Assembly: GCF_001544375.1 (NCBI RefSeq)
Contig: NZ_BCQJ01000004.1
Location: 124,001-188,000, forward strand
Source of the DNA: Enterococcus canis NBRC 100695
Lineage (GTDB): Bacteria > Bacillota > Bacilli > Lactobacillales > Enterococcaceae
Length of the DNA: 64,000 nt
Reading direction: 5' to 3'
Every line of letters starts with the position of its first letter. Positions within the stretch are counted from its first letter, which is position 1. The notes beneath the pieces are model-generated. The model ran no database searches. It saw nothing but the letters and a program-made list of their open reading frames with translations, and was not told where the DNA came from. A program made the translations under genes and the position numbers. This document shows positions 35,048-42,256 of this stretch, one piece after another.

Positions 35048-35345
35048 ACTTTTTTCTAAATATGTCGTTTTTATGAAAAGGATTCCCTAAGAATTTACTT
35101 AATTGACTTTTTGATCTTCTTGTCGCTATTGCTATCACGCGCCTTCAGGTTATAAGATTTTGTATTCGTCCTTCAGAAACACCTTTTGCCATTATGAAAA
35201 CTCGTTAGTCAGAAAGCTGATCTATAAGCATAGCTTAATCATGCCCAGATGGCTGAAATTGCCTTTGTATTAACGCTACTTATAGCGAGCATTAGCAGGT
35301 CTTGGTAGACGTACAGTCAAATTCCTTTTACACTAAAAGTCCGAT
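35048..35345. other. Intergenic region upstream of the OFA-type transporter, no gene seen
   Basis: About 330 bases lie between the azlC start and the next gene. No open frame with a ribosome binding site and no known riboswitch was recognised. Small inverted repeats such as CGCTA-CTTA-TAGCG (35274-35287) are present. A cre-like site lies at the right end. Confidence 0.4.
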
Positions 35346-35359
35346 TGTAAGCGTTTTTT
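35346..35359. promoter_or_regulatory. Candidate CcpA (cre) site
   Basis: TGTAAGCGTTTTTT matches the cre consensus TGNNANCGNTNNCA except the last two bases. It sits 18 bases before the transporter ATG, a position where bound CcpA would block transcription. Confidence 0.45.
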
Positions 35360-35376
35360 ATAAATAGGAGGGAATT

Positions 35377-36573
35377 ATGGAAAAAGTACAAAACAGATGG
35401 GCAATTTTGGTGGCGGCAATCATGGTCAATATCTCATTAGGAGCTGGTTATGCTTGGTCGGTCTTTCAAGCCGCTTTATTAGAAGTTCATTCAGATTGGA
35501 CATTAAGTCAGACCTCATTAGCTTTTAGTCTTTCCTTTGCAATGGTTCCTATTAGCATGATTATTTGTGGCCCTATCATTGATAAGTATGGTGGCAAAAA
35601 AGTCGTGTTAGCTTCCGGTATTTTGTCCGGTATGGGCATGTTTTTAACAGGCTTTGTTACCAGTATTCCCATGCTCTATCTCACTTACGGTATTATCGTT
35701 GGTTTAGGTAATGGCGCGGGTTACGGGACAGCCACTTCACTAACCGTCAAATGGTTTCCTGATAAAAAAGGCTTGGCTGGCGGTTTAACAGCAGCTGGTT
35801 TTGGTTCAGGTTCCATTATTTTAGCACCGCTAGCTACCAATATGATTCAATCTTTAGGTGTGGCAACCACCTTTAAAATCGTTGGCTTGGTGATTCTCGT
35901 GATTGTGTGCGGCGCCTCGTTTTGGATGGCCAAAGCTCCTACTACGACAACGATTCAAACTGTTAATCAAGATAAAAACTATAAGGAAATGCTCAAAGAA
36001 GGAAATTTCTGGTTACTGTGGGTTGTTTATGTCTTTGGGGCGACTAGTGGTATGATGATTATTGGTCATGCCGCCAGCCTAGCTGCCTATTACTCACTAG
36101 GTAGTGGGACTATGATTGTGATGATCGTCGGCATTGCCAACACGGTGGGCCGCATCGCTTGGGGCACCATCTCAGACAAATTAGGCCGCTATATCACCGT
36201 CTTCCTAATGTTTTTAGCTTCCGCTCTCGGCTTATTACTGCTGAATTTCAACACTAGTTTAGGCAGTATGGCGGGTATTTTAGGACTTATTCTGATTCCT
36301 TCATCTTTCGGCGGACTCTTAGGTTCATTTCCTGGCATTACGGCCGAAAACTGGGGCGCCTCCAAAGCCGCCGCCAACTACGGTTGGATGTTTACTGCTT
36401 ATGGTATCGCCTCAATCATGGGACCTTCTGTTGCTTCCCGAATCAAAGAAGCCACTGGCTCGTACTCTCTAGCTTTGATTATCGCTACCGTGATGACTCT
36501 CGTAGCTGCCGTTTTAATCTTCTTCTTTGCAGCGAAAAAGAAGCGGACTGTCCTTGATGCAGACGAGGCATAA
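35377..36573 (+). CDS. MFS transporter, oxalate/formate antiporter (OFA) family
   Basis: A 398-residue 12-helix transporter. N-terminal NRWAILVAAIMVNISLGAGYAWSVF and WTLSQTSLAFSLSFAM are OFA-type; the MFS loop motif is GPIIDKYGGKKVVLASG, repeated in the second half as GTISDKLGRYITVFL. A basic loop (KWFPDKKGLAGGL) is well conserved in OxlT-like proteins. Members exchange oxalate/formate or take up other monocarboxylates; no oxalate decarboxylase or formyl-CoA transferase gene is near, so the substrate is open. AGGAGGG precedes the ATG. Confidence 0.85.
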   Translation: MEKVQNRWAILVAAIMVNISLGAGYAWSVFQAALLEVHSDWTLSQTSLAFSLSFAMVPISMIICGPIIDKYGGKKVVLASGILSGMGMFLTGFVTSIPMLYLTYGIIVGLGNGAGYGTATSLTVKWFPDKKGLAGGLTAAGFGSGSIILAPLATNMIQSLGVATTFKIVGLVILVIVCGASFWMAKAPTTTTIQTVNQDKNYKEMLKEGNFWLLWVVYVFGATSGMMIIGHAASLAAYYSLGSGTMIVMIVGIANTVGRIAWGTISDKLGRYITVFLMFLASALGLLLLNFNTSLGSMAGILGLILIPSSFGGLLGSFPGITAENWGASKAAANYGWMFTAYGIASIMGPSVASRIKEATGSYSLALIIATVMTLVAAVLIFFFAAKKKRTVLDADEA

Positions 36574-36603
36574 GCAAATACTTTTCAAAATTTGACTAGA
36601 CAA

Positions 36604-36643
36604 CAAAACCGCCGACAAACATTGCAGTTTATCGGCGGTTTTG
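36604..36643 (+). terminator. Terminator after the OFA transporter
   Basis: AAAACCGCCGA pairs with TCGGCGGTTTT around a loop of about 15 bases, with flanking A and T runs. Confidence 0.8.
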
Positions 36644-36735
36644 CTGTACTTTTAAATAAAGTGTACCTAATTATGAACGCTATCCCTTAGCTAAAGACAG
36701 CCGTTATCTAGATACTACTCCTAAACAGTTGAGTA

Positions 36736-37020
36736 TCAATTACCTGTTTCCTGGTGAGAAAGGTTGCTTCGGTTCACTTCGTAAGCAAGCTGCTTTTGGG
36801 CCTCACTAAAAAAGTTATACGTCTCCAAATTCTTGCCGGTTATATCAACAATGACCACTGCGCCCCGCATACAACTACCGCTCATGCCGGTATCAATCAT
36901 TTTATGCCAGCCCTTCAGCGGATCTTTACCCACTTGCCGCAACTCAAAGTTTTTCTTACGTAATTGTTGTTTTCTTAGCTCCCGTCGCTCAGCTTGTTTC
37001 TTTTTCAACTGGTCAAACAT
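36736..37020 (-). CDS. Small basic hypothetical protein
   Basis: A 94-residue protein with a strongly basic, probably helical N-terminus (LKKKQAERRELRKQQLRKKNFELRQ) followed by GWHKMIDTGMSGSCMRGAVVIVDITGKNLETYNFFSEAQ. No family recognised. A TAGGAGGGAAG site before the ATG and sensible codon use make it likely real. The basic segment could bind nucleic acid. It is separated from its neighbours by about 90 bases on each side. Confidence 0.6.
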   Translation of the reverse strand: MFDQLKKKQAERRELRKQQLRKKNFELRQVGKDPLKGWHKMIDTGMSGSCMRGAVVIVDITGKNLETYNFFSEAQKQLAYEVNRSNLSHQETGN

Positions 37021-37114
37021 AGTGCTTCCCTCCTACTAAAAGCCTCAACAACCTGCAATTTTTTTGAATCTGATTCAAAAAAAATTCCGCTTATGTCACA
37101 TCGAAAATTATCGT

Positions 37115-37372
37115 CTAAGTTGTCGGAATCGTATCAGTGACGGTTACTTCTGAAAGAGGCAGCTGCAATTCTTCTGAAAATATTTTTTGGATTTCTGCTT
37201 TAGGCGTGGTGCTGTTTAATCTAATGACGCCACCAGCCAACTCATGCGTCACATACCGGCCTAATTTTGCCAGTTTGGGATAGCTGCCCACCGCTGGTAA
37301 ACGATCATCTTTGGGGAAGGTTACCAATAAATCCCGACCAAAGGCTTGCTTAAGAAATTCTGATTCTGTCAT
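37115..37372 (-). CDS. Small hypothetical protein
   Basis: An 85-residue soluble protein (MTESEFLKQAFGRDLLVTFP...), not recognised. Three in-frame ATGs follow AAGGAGG; the last (37372) is 9 bases from it and gives the most natural N-terminus, the others (37378 and 37381) add two or three residues. It lies between the MazG-like gene and the basic small protein, all on the minus strand, with about 130 bases to the next upstream gene. Confidence 0.6.
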   Translation of the reverse strand: MTESEFLKQAFGRDLLVTFPKDDRLPAVGSYPKLAKLGRYVTHELAGGVIRLNSTTPKAEIQKIFSEELQLPLSEVTVTDTIPTT

Positions 37373-37505
37373 CTTCATCATCCTCCTTAACACGATACGA
37401 GCTTTCCAAAAAACGATACGACCATCATTATCTTGACTACTTTCATTATACCATGCTAACAACGGGCAAGAAAAAAATGACCTCGCAGTGAGATCATTTT
37501 CGCGT

Positions 37506-37799
37506 TTAGGCAGTTGGTGCAGGATATTTAATCGCATTTTTTACTAGCTTTTCAGCAATAATCTCATCAATATCAAAATCAAGATTATCTGCCAACATAT
37601 AAGCGTAAATCAAGACATCCGCCAATTCTTCCTTTAAGCGCTCGGTATTTTGAATCGCTTCGTCTGCCGTTTTCCATTGAAAAAGCTCTAGTAATTCGGC
37701 GGCTTCTAATGTCAGCGATAACGCTAAGTCCTTTTCATTGTGAAAGGGACGCCAGTTGCGTTCATCACGAAATTGATTAATTTTTTCCATACTGTTCAT
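37506..37799 (-). CDS. MazG-like nucleotide pyrophosphohydrolase
   Basis: A 97-residue all-alpha NTP pyrophosphatase, a house-cleaning enzyme acting on modified nucleotides. The Mg-binding signature is visible: LTLEAAELLELFQW (the EExxE-like part, E-A-A-E-L-x-E) and EELADVLIYAYMLAD (the ExxD part). This is the short MazG-related type (RS21-C6/dCTPase-like). The ATG at 37799 is 7 bases after AAAGGAG; the stretch before it is untranslated. It starts about 50 bases after the YczE-type gene stop. Confidence 0.82.
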   Translation of the reverse strand: MNSMEKINQFRDERNWRPFHNEKDLALSLTLEAAELLELFQWKTADEAIQNTERLKEELADVLIYAYMLADNLDFDIDEIIAEKLVKNAIKYPAPTA

Positions 37800-37847
37800 G
37801 GAACCACTCCTTTGCCTTAGCATACAAGAGTGCTGGGAGAAACACAA

Positions 37848-38441
37848 CTAATCAGAAGTCTCCCGGACAAACTGTGGTGTTTTCGCTAGCATGGTCAAAA
37901 AGATGTTCACTAACGGACCCATAGCCACCACGCCAATAACCGTACCCCAACCAAATTGGGCGCTTAACAAGATCCCCGCCACTAGAAAACCGGCGTCGGC
38001 GATGATGCGCATTAGCCACATCTTCTTCTGAAAAATGCCGCACAAAAAAGTCACGAAAGCTTCGACAGCACCACTGCCGATATTCGCCCGAATATAGTGG
38101 GCGATACCTAAGGCGAATAATGCCACCCCCACCATCAGCATCAATAGGGAAGGCAGCTCGATGCCCCAATGGTTCAGCACCCACAGCCAGCCATCGATAC
38201 ACAAGCCTAACCCAAAGGCGTATAAAACACCCCCGATGCGAACCTGCCGACGATCTAACAAAAATAATACTGCCAAAAGCATTAGCCCGCTAATCAGACA
38301 GGCTGTGCCAAAAGAAAGACCGGTCTGAATGGCAATTCCTAAGGAAAAGGTGCTAAAAGCATCCATGCCTAGCCCTGCTTGACTATAAAGAGCGGCACCT
38401 AAGGACGCAAATAATAAGCCTAGAATAAAATTTTTAATCAT
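37848..38441 (-). CDS. YczE/YyaS/YitT-type integral membrane protein
   Basis: A 197-residue protein with five to six membrane helices. The N-terminal FILGLLFASLGAALYSQAGLGMDAFSTFSLGIA and ANIGSGAVEAFVTFLCG are typical of the YczE/YyaS/YitT family, whose function is mostly unknown. AGGAGG lies 5 bases before the ATG. Preceded upstream by a dispersed repeat. Confidence 0.75.
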   Translation of the reverse strand: MIKNFILGLLFASLGAALYSQAGLGMDAFSTFSLGIAIQTGLSFGTACLISGLMLLAVLFLLDRRQVRIGGVLYAFGLGLCIDGWLWVLNHWGIELPSLLMLMVGVALFALGIAHYIRANIGSGAVEAFVTFLCGIFQKKMWLMRIIADAGFLVAGILLSAQFGWGTVIGVVAMGPLVNIFLTMLAKTPQFVRETSD

Positions 38442-38458
38442 GATTTTCCTCCTAAAAG

Positions 38459-38575
38459 AGCGTCTGGGACATAACTCAAAAAGTTATGTCCCAGACGCTT
38501 CCTATCCGAATAAACGGTGGAAGCAGAAGCAACTTCTTATCTTTCTGAGTTAGACGCTGCTGTCCCACCCTCATG
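38459..38575 (-). repeat. Enterococcal-type intergenic repeat with long hairpin, likely terminator of the GH1/PTS operon
   Basis: GCGTCTGGGACATAACT (38459-38475 region) and its exact inverted copy ending at 38499 make a 17-bp-arm hairpin with a CAAAA loop. A second block on the left of the minus-strand reading, GGGTGGGACAGCAGCGTC (about 38552-38574), completes an element resembling the short GGGACATAACT / GGGACAGCAGCG sequences scattered between enterococcal genes. It directly follows the stop of the 6-phospho-beta-glucosidase gene. The dispersed-repeat status is from memory and needs a search. Confidence 0.6.
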
Positions 38576-38579
38576 GTAA

Positions 38580-40037
38580 TTAAACGGTTGTCATAAAGTT
38601 ATCGACTGCTAAGTTCGCACCATCGCTGGCAATAACTTCTTTATACCAATAGAAGGAATCTTTCCGAATTCGTTGACATGCTTTAGGATCTTCATCCGTC
38701 CGGTCAACATAGACCAAGCCATAACGCTTTTTGTAGCCATTACTTGTAGACAGTAAATCAATCGCTGACCAAGGCATGTAGCCTAAAACTTCAACCCCTA
38801 GATCCATGGCACGTTTCGTTGCTTGGATATGTTCACTTAAATAATCAATACGGTAGCTATCATGAACGCGACCTTCAGGAGTCAGTTCATCATACGAGCC
38901 TAGGCCATTTTCAGTAATCATAAATGGTACCCGGTAGCGTGTATAAAGATCACGATAGACATATTCTAAGCCGATTGGATCAATGGCCCAATCCCAATCT
39001 GTTGTTCGTAATTCCGGATTTGGGCACATTTGATAAAAACCAGGATGGGTTTCAAAACCAGACATATCGCCTTTTTTCCCAGTCAAGTTATAACCTGACC
39101 AGCTATGCTCTGTAATTTCTGCCGGGCAAGCATGGGCACATTGACTGTCATAGTAGTTAATGGCGAAGAAGTCAGAAAGGTTTTCTGCAAACAATTCCTC
39201 GTCGCCCGCTTCCATCACTGGTGCCAGTCCATGTTGCTGTAAATAAGTCAAAGCTGCGACATTGTAATGACCACGGAAATAGACATCTAAATAGTACGTG
39301 TTGCGCAAGTCATTCGCATTTAAGGCCGCTAATTGATCTTCCGGCTTACAAGTCCGAGCGTAAACTGGTGCATAGCCTAAGGCTGGTCCTGCTAAACCAC
39401 CTGCTTCGTGGATATATTTACAAGCGATGGCTTGTGCTAGGTTCATATGATGGTTGATTTGGTAGCGTAGTTGATTCTGATCGCGATACTCTGGCAAAAT
39501 GTAGCATTTTTGTGTCCAGTATTGCACGATGATACTTTGCTCATTGATGGTGATCCAGTATTTTACGTCATCTTTGAATTCATTAACGACATATTTAGCA
39601 AAAACCTCAAAGTCTTGCACGACTTCTCGTGATAACCAGCCCCCATATTTTTCCACCAAAGCCCAAGGCAAATCGTAGTGATATAACGTCGGAATCGGTT
39701 CGATTCCGTTAGCCTTCAATTCATTGATTAAGTCACGGTAAAATTGAACGCCTTCTTCATTGACCTTGCCAGTTCCTTCTGGAAAGATTCGGGACCAAGC
39801 TATGGAAAAACGATAGCTGGTAAAGCCCATTTCTTTAAAGAGTGCGATATCCTCTTTGTACATATGGTAATGATCACTAGCCACACTAGCGTCCGCAAAA
39901 CCGAATTGCTGGTTACGCTCGCGATTGATTACGTCCTGCTGAGAAAGGCCTTTACCGGCGATTTCTGCTGCTCCTTCTACTTGATAGGCACTAGTTGCTG
40001 CTCCCCATAGGAAGTCTTTTGGAAATGTATTAGTCAT
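38580..40037 (-). CDS. GH1 6-phospho-beta-glucosidase
   Basis: A 485-residue GH1 enzyme that splits phosphorylated beta-glucosides such as cellobiose-6-P after PTS entry. Acid/base glutamate is in ITINEQ (about 166), with Gln instead of the usual Pro after Glu; the nucleophile is in MITENGLGSYD. The C-terminal phosphate-binding pattern is complete: Ser in DLLSTSNGYKKRYG with Lys at +7 and Tyr at +9. The ATG at 40037 has GAGGAGCAG upstream. It lies 76 bases after the IIA gene and is the last of a IIB-IIC-IIA-GH1 operon. Confidence 0.9.
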   Translation of the reverse strand: MTNTFPKDFLWGAATSAYQVEGAAEIAGKGLSQQDVINRERNQQFGFADASVASDHYHMYKEDIALFKEMGFTSYRFSIAWSRIFPEGTGKVNEEGVQFYRDLINELKANGIEPIPTLYHYDLPWALVEKYGGWLSREVVQDFEVFAKYVVNEFKDDVKYWITINEQSIIVQYWTQKCYILPEYRDQNQLRYQINHHMNLAQAIACKYIHEAGGLAGPALGYAPVYARTCKPEDQLAALNANDLRNTYYLDVYFRGHYNVAALTYLQQHGLAPVMEAGDEELFAENLSDFFAINYYDSQCAHACPAEITEHSWSGYNLTGKKGDMSGFETHPGFYQMCPNPELRTTDWDWAIDPIGLEYVYRDLYTRYRVPFMITENGLGSYDELTPEGRVHDSYRIDYLSEHIQATKRAMDLGVEVLGYMPWSAIDLLSTSNGYKKRYGLVYVDRTDEDPKACQRIRKDSFYWYKEVIASDGANLAVDNFMTTV

Positions 40038-40113
40038 TTTTTTCTGCTCCTCATCATCTTTTTTGCTCTGAAGATGAGTCAATAACGGACTTCGTCAGAG
40101 TGTTCATTAGTTA

Positions 40114-40449
40114 CTAGACCGCTGCCACGGTGATTGTTTCAAATAGGTCGACCAAGTCACGCGTCATATTGACCTCGCTAGTGATGGTCATCAAGTGATC
40201 TTGCGCATGGGTAAACAATAGACACGGCTGATAGCTTTTGCCAGCCGCTTCATTTTGAATTACTGAAGTTTGCGACTTATGGGCTAAAACGATATTATCT
40301 TTAGCTTCTTTTAGGCAGTCTTTAGCGGCTGCGAAGTTTCTTACTTTTGCATGTTTGATTGCTTCTTGCGCTTTAGTGCGACCGTTACCGGCGTGTAGAA
40401 TAATCTGCATCGCCACGGGGATCAATTCGTTATCTTCCATCATTTCCAT
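40114..40449 (-). CDS. PTS lactose/cellobiose family IIA
   Basis: A 111-residue IIA, mostly helical and trimer-forming in the family. AMQIILHAGNGRTKAQEAI is the conserved N-terminal part, and the phospho-histidine lies in LLFTHAQDHLMT. It accepts phosphate from HPr and passes it to the IIB encoded at 41740. The ATG at 40449 is 6 bases after AGAGGTG; the frame is open to a GTG three codons earlier. Confidence 0.9.
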   Translation of the reverse strand: MEMMEDNELIPVAMQIILHAGNGRTKAQEAIKHAKVRNFAAAKDCLKEAKDNIVLAHKSQTSVIQNEAAGKSYQPCLLFTHAQDHLMTITSEVNMTRDLVDLFETITVAAV

Positions 40450-40461
40450 TTTTTTCACCTC

Positions 40462-41727
40462 TTATGCCATCTCGCTGATTGCTTTTGCTTGATCAACGGT
40501 TTTTTCTTGGATTTCTTCTGCTAAAACTTCTTTTTCATACACTTTAAAGAATGGGTACCAGACGCCAAAGTAGACCGCGAATAGCGCCAAGTAAATGATC
40601 ACCGCCCGGAAATCCTTCGTTAGAATCACACTGGAGATTGGTGCGGGAATTTGAGCCAATTGCATCAATTCATAAGGAATCTTCAGTAAGCCGCCTTTCA
40701 TGACAAACCAAATGACACAACTACCGATAATCGAGTTGATCCACATTGGCATCATCAGCAACGGGTTCATCACAACTGGCGTACTAAAAACTAAAGGCTC
40801 ATTGATGTTGAAAATAGAAGGCCAGATACAGATGCGTCCTAAGGTTTTCAACTTGCGGGCTTTCGAGAACATCATCATAATGTTCAAGGCCAAGGTCGCC
40901 CCTGTGCCCCCCATCATGATCAAGCCAATACTGTAAACCACTTCGTTCGTGACAATATTAGTTGGCACTAAGCCTTGTTCCACGGCTAAGGTATTAGCGG
41001 CAATACCGGCGATAAAAATCGGATTTTGAATGGCTGACCATAACCAAGTAGAGATACCCATTGAATAGAAGAAAGCAGGAATCAACACCAGTAAAATCAA
41101 GCCCGGCAAAGATTGACCAAAATTTTGAATTGGAGCGAACAAGCCAATGATTACTTCAAAGATGTCAATTTTCAGACCGAAAATTAAGCCAGACCAGAAA
41201 CCTAAACTAGCAAAAATAGGAATGATATTGTTGACCCACTCAATGATAAAGTCAGGAGCTTCACTATTTTTGAATAAACCGATTTTTGCGTAGAAGTGGA
41301 AAATCATACTTACCACGGCTCCGACGATGACCCCAATCAAAATACCTGAAGGTCCTACGCGTCCCATGTCATAAACGCCTTCTTCAGCTCCGACTGGATG
41401 TAGGAACATCATTAAGGAACAGATGGAGACGATCCCAGCTGTGATGGTATAGCCTGGATGTTTGAATTTTTCCATGTATTGGTTGGCTACCATGAAGGCT
41501 GCCACCAGGCCGATCAACCCGAAAGAATAATTGGAAATATTGCCTAGATCCGGCAAGGCCGGTAGGTATGAGCGGAATACATTATAGAAGAAGACTAGTG
41601 AGCCCGTTAAAATAAAGGGAATCAACTTTTGCATGGCACTGGAAAGTCCCGCCACCGCTGGCATTTGAGTTAAGATCTTGGCTTTTGGTGCAAAAGAATT
41701 TGCTAGCCAATCCATAAATTTTTTCAT
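40462..41727 (-). CDS. PTS cellobiose-type IIC permease
   Basis: A 421-residue polytopic permease of the lactose/cellobiose/chitobiose IIC family. Segments include KLIPFILTGSLVFFYNVF, GIHP-region equivalents (STWLWSAIQNPIFIAG), GGTGATLALNIMMMFSKARKLKTLGR and the very conserved FNINEPLVFSTPVVMNP. It ends with an alpha-helical charged tail. It is shorter than CelB proteins and similar in layout to the second IIC at 59003. Between the IIB and IIA genes with about 12-base gaps. Confidence 0.9.
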   Translation of the reverse strand: MKKFMDWLANSFAPKAKILTQMPAVAGLSSAMQKLIPFILTGSLVFFYNVFRSYLPALPDLGNISNYSFGLIGLVAAFMVANQYMEKFKHPGYTITAGIVSICSLMMFLHPVGAEEGVYDMGRVGPSGILIGVIVGAVVSMIFHFYAKIGLFKNSEAPDFIIEWVNNIIPIFASLGFWSGLIFGLKIDIFEVIIGLFAPIQNFGQSLPGLILLVLIPAFFYSMGISTWLWSAIQNPIFIAGIAANTLAVEQGLVPTNIVTNEVVYSIGLIMMGGTGATLALNIMMMFSKARKLKTLGRICIWPSIFNINEPLVFSTPVVMNPLLMMPMWINSIIGSCVIWFVMKGGLLKIPYELMQLAQIPAPISSVILTKDFRAVIIYLALFAVYFGVWYPFFKVYEKEVLAEEIQEKTVDQAKAISEMA

Positions 41728-41739
41728 GATGCGCCTCCT

Positions 41740-42054
41740 TTAGCGATCGACCTGTTCGATAGCAAAGTCCAGTAGACCTTCTCCATCTAACATGCCGTAA
41801 ATATCTTGCGGAATAACAGCTACTTTCACATTGTAAGGTTGTGCCTGTTCTTGCATTTCTGTTTGATAAGCTGCGTAGTGTGGTCCCAGTAATAAGACAT
41901 CGATACTATCAAAGTATTGTGTTGCTTCACTTTCACTTTTTGCTTCTACTGATGCGGCAATCCCACGCTTTTTAGCCGCTTTACGTGTTTTCTGTGCTAA
42001 AAACCCACTTGACATCCCTGCTCCACAACATAACATTAAGTGAATCGCTTCCAT
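41740..42054 (-). CDS. PTS cellobiose-type IIB
   Basis: A 104-residue IIB with the phospho-cysteine loop LMLCCGAGMSSGFLAQ near residue 10, the position of the active cysteine in this family. The ATG at 42054 has TTGGAGGT 7 bases upstream. It is the first gene of the operon, reading away from the PRD regulator. Confidence 0.9.
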   Translation of the reverse strand: MEAIHLMLCCGAGMSSGFLAQKTRKAAKKRGIAASVEAKSESEATQYFDSIDVLLLGPHYAAYQTEMQEQAQPYNVKVAVIPQDIYGMLDGEGLLDFAIEQVDR

Positions 42055-42146
42055 TTTCCATACCTCCAAGTTTTGTTTTTTTATGACAACCGGTCGTTGT
42101 TTACACTCTTATTATTGATTTTTTTCCGTTATCTTTCAAATGGACT

Positions 42147-42167
42147 TTTGCACCGGTGCAGTGCAAA
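42147..42167. promoter_or_regulatory. Palindromic site between the PTS operon and its regulator
   Basis: TTTGCAC (42147-42153) and GTGCAAA (42161-42167) form an inverted repeat, and TGCACCGGTGCA within it is itself a perfect palindrome. It is about 90 bases upstream of both divergent start codons. Likely binding site for the PRD regulator or another dimeric factor. CCGTTATCT also occurs twice (42126 and 42196). Confidence 0.55.
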
Positions 42168-42189
42168 TCAAACAAAAGACAAAACCCGG

Positions 42190-42218
42190 TTGAAACCGTT
42201 ATCTATAACCTCTATAAT
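42190..42218 (+). promoter_or_regulatory. Promoter of the PRD regulator gene
   Basis: TTGAAA (42190-42195), a 17-base spacer and TATAAT (42213-42218), about 38 bases before the regulator start. Near-consensus. Confidence 0.75.
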
Positions 42219-42256
42219 AAGATTGTATACGTCTGTAAAGGGAGGAGCGTTTTGTT

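Noticed and set aside
35048-35376. A structured RNA in the gap before the OFA transporter
   Set aside because: Only short imperfect inverted repeats were found, and no known riboswitch motif could be matched.
38459-38499. CRISPR repeat or insertion sequence end
   Set aside because: There is a single hairpin, no spacer series, no transposase frame and no flanking target duplication.
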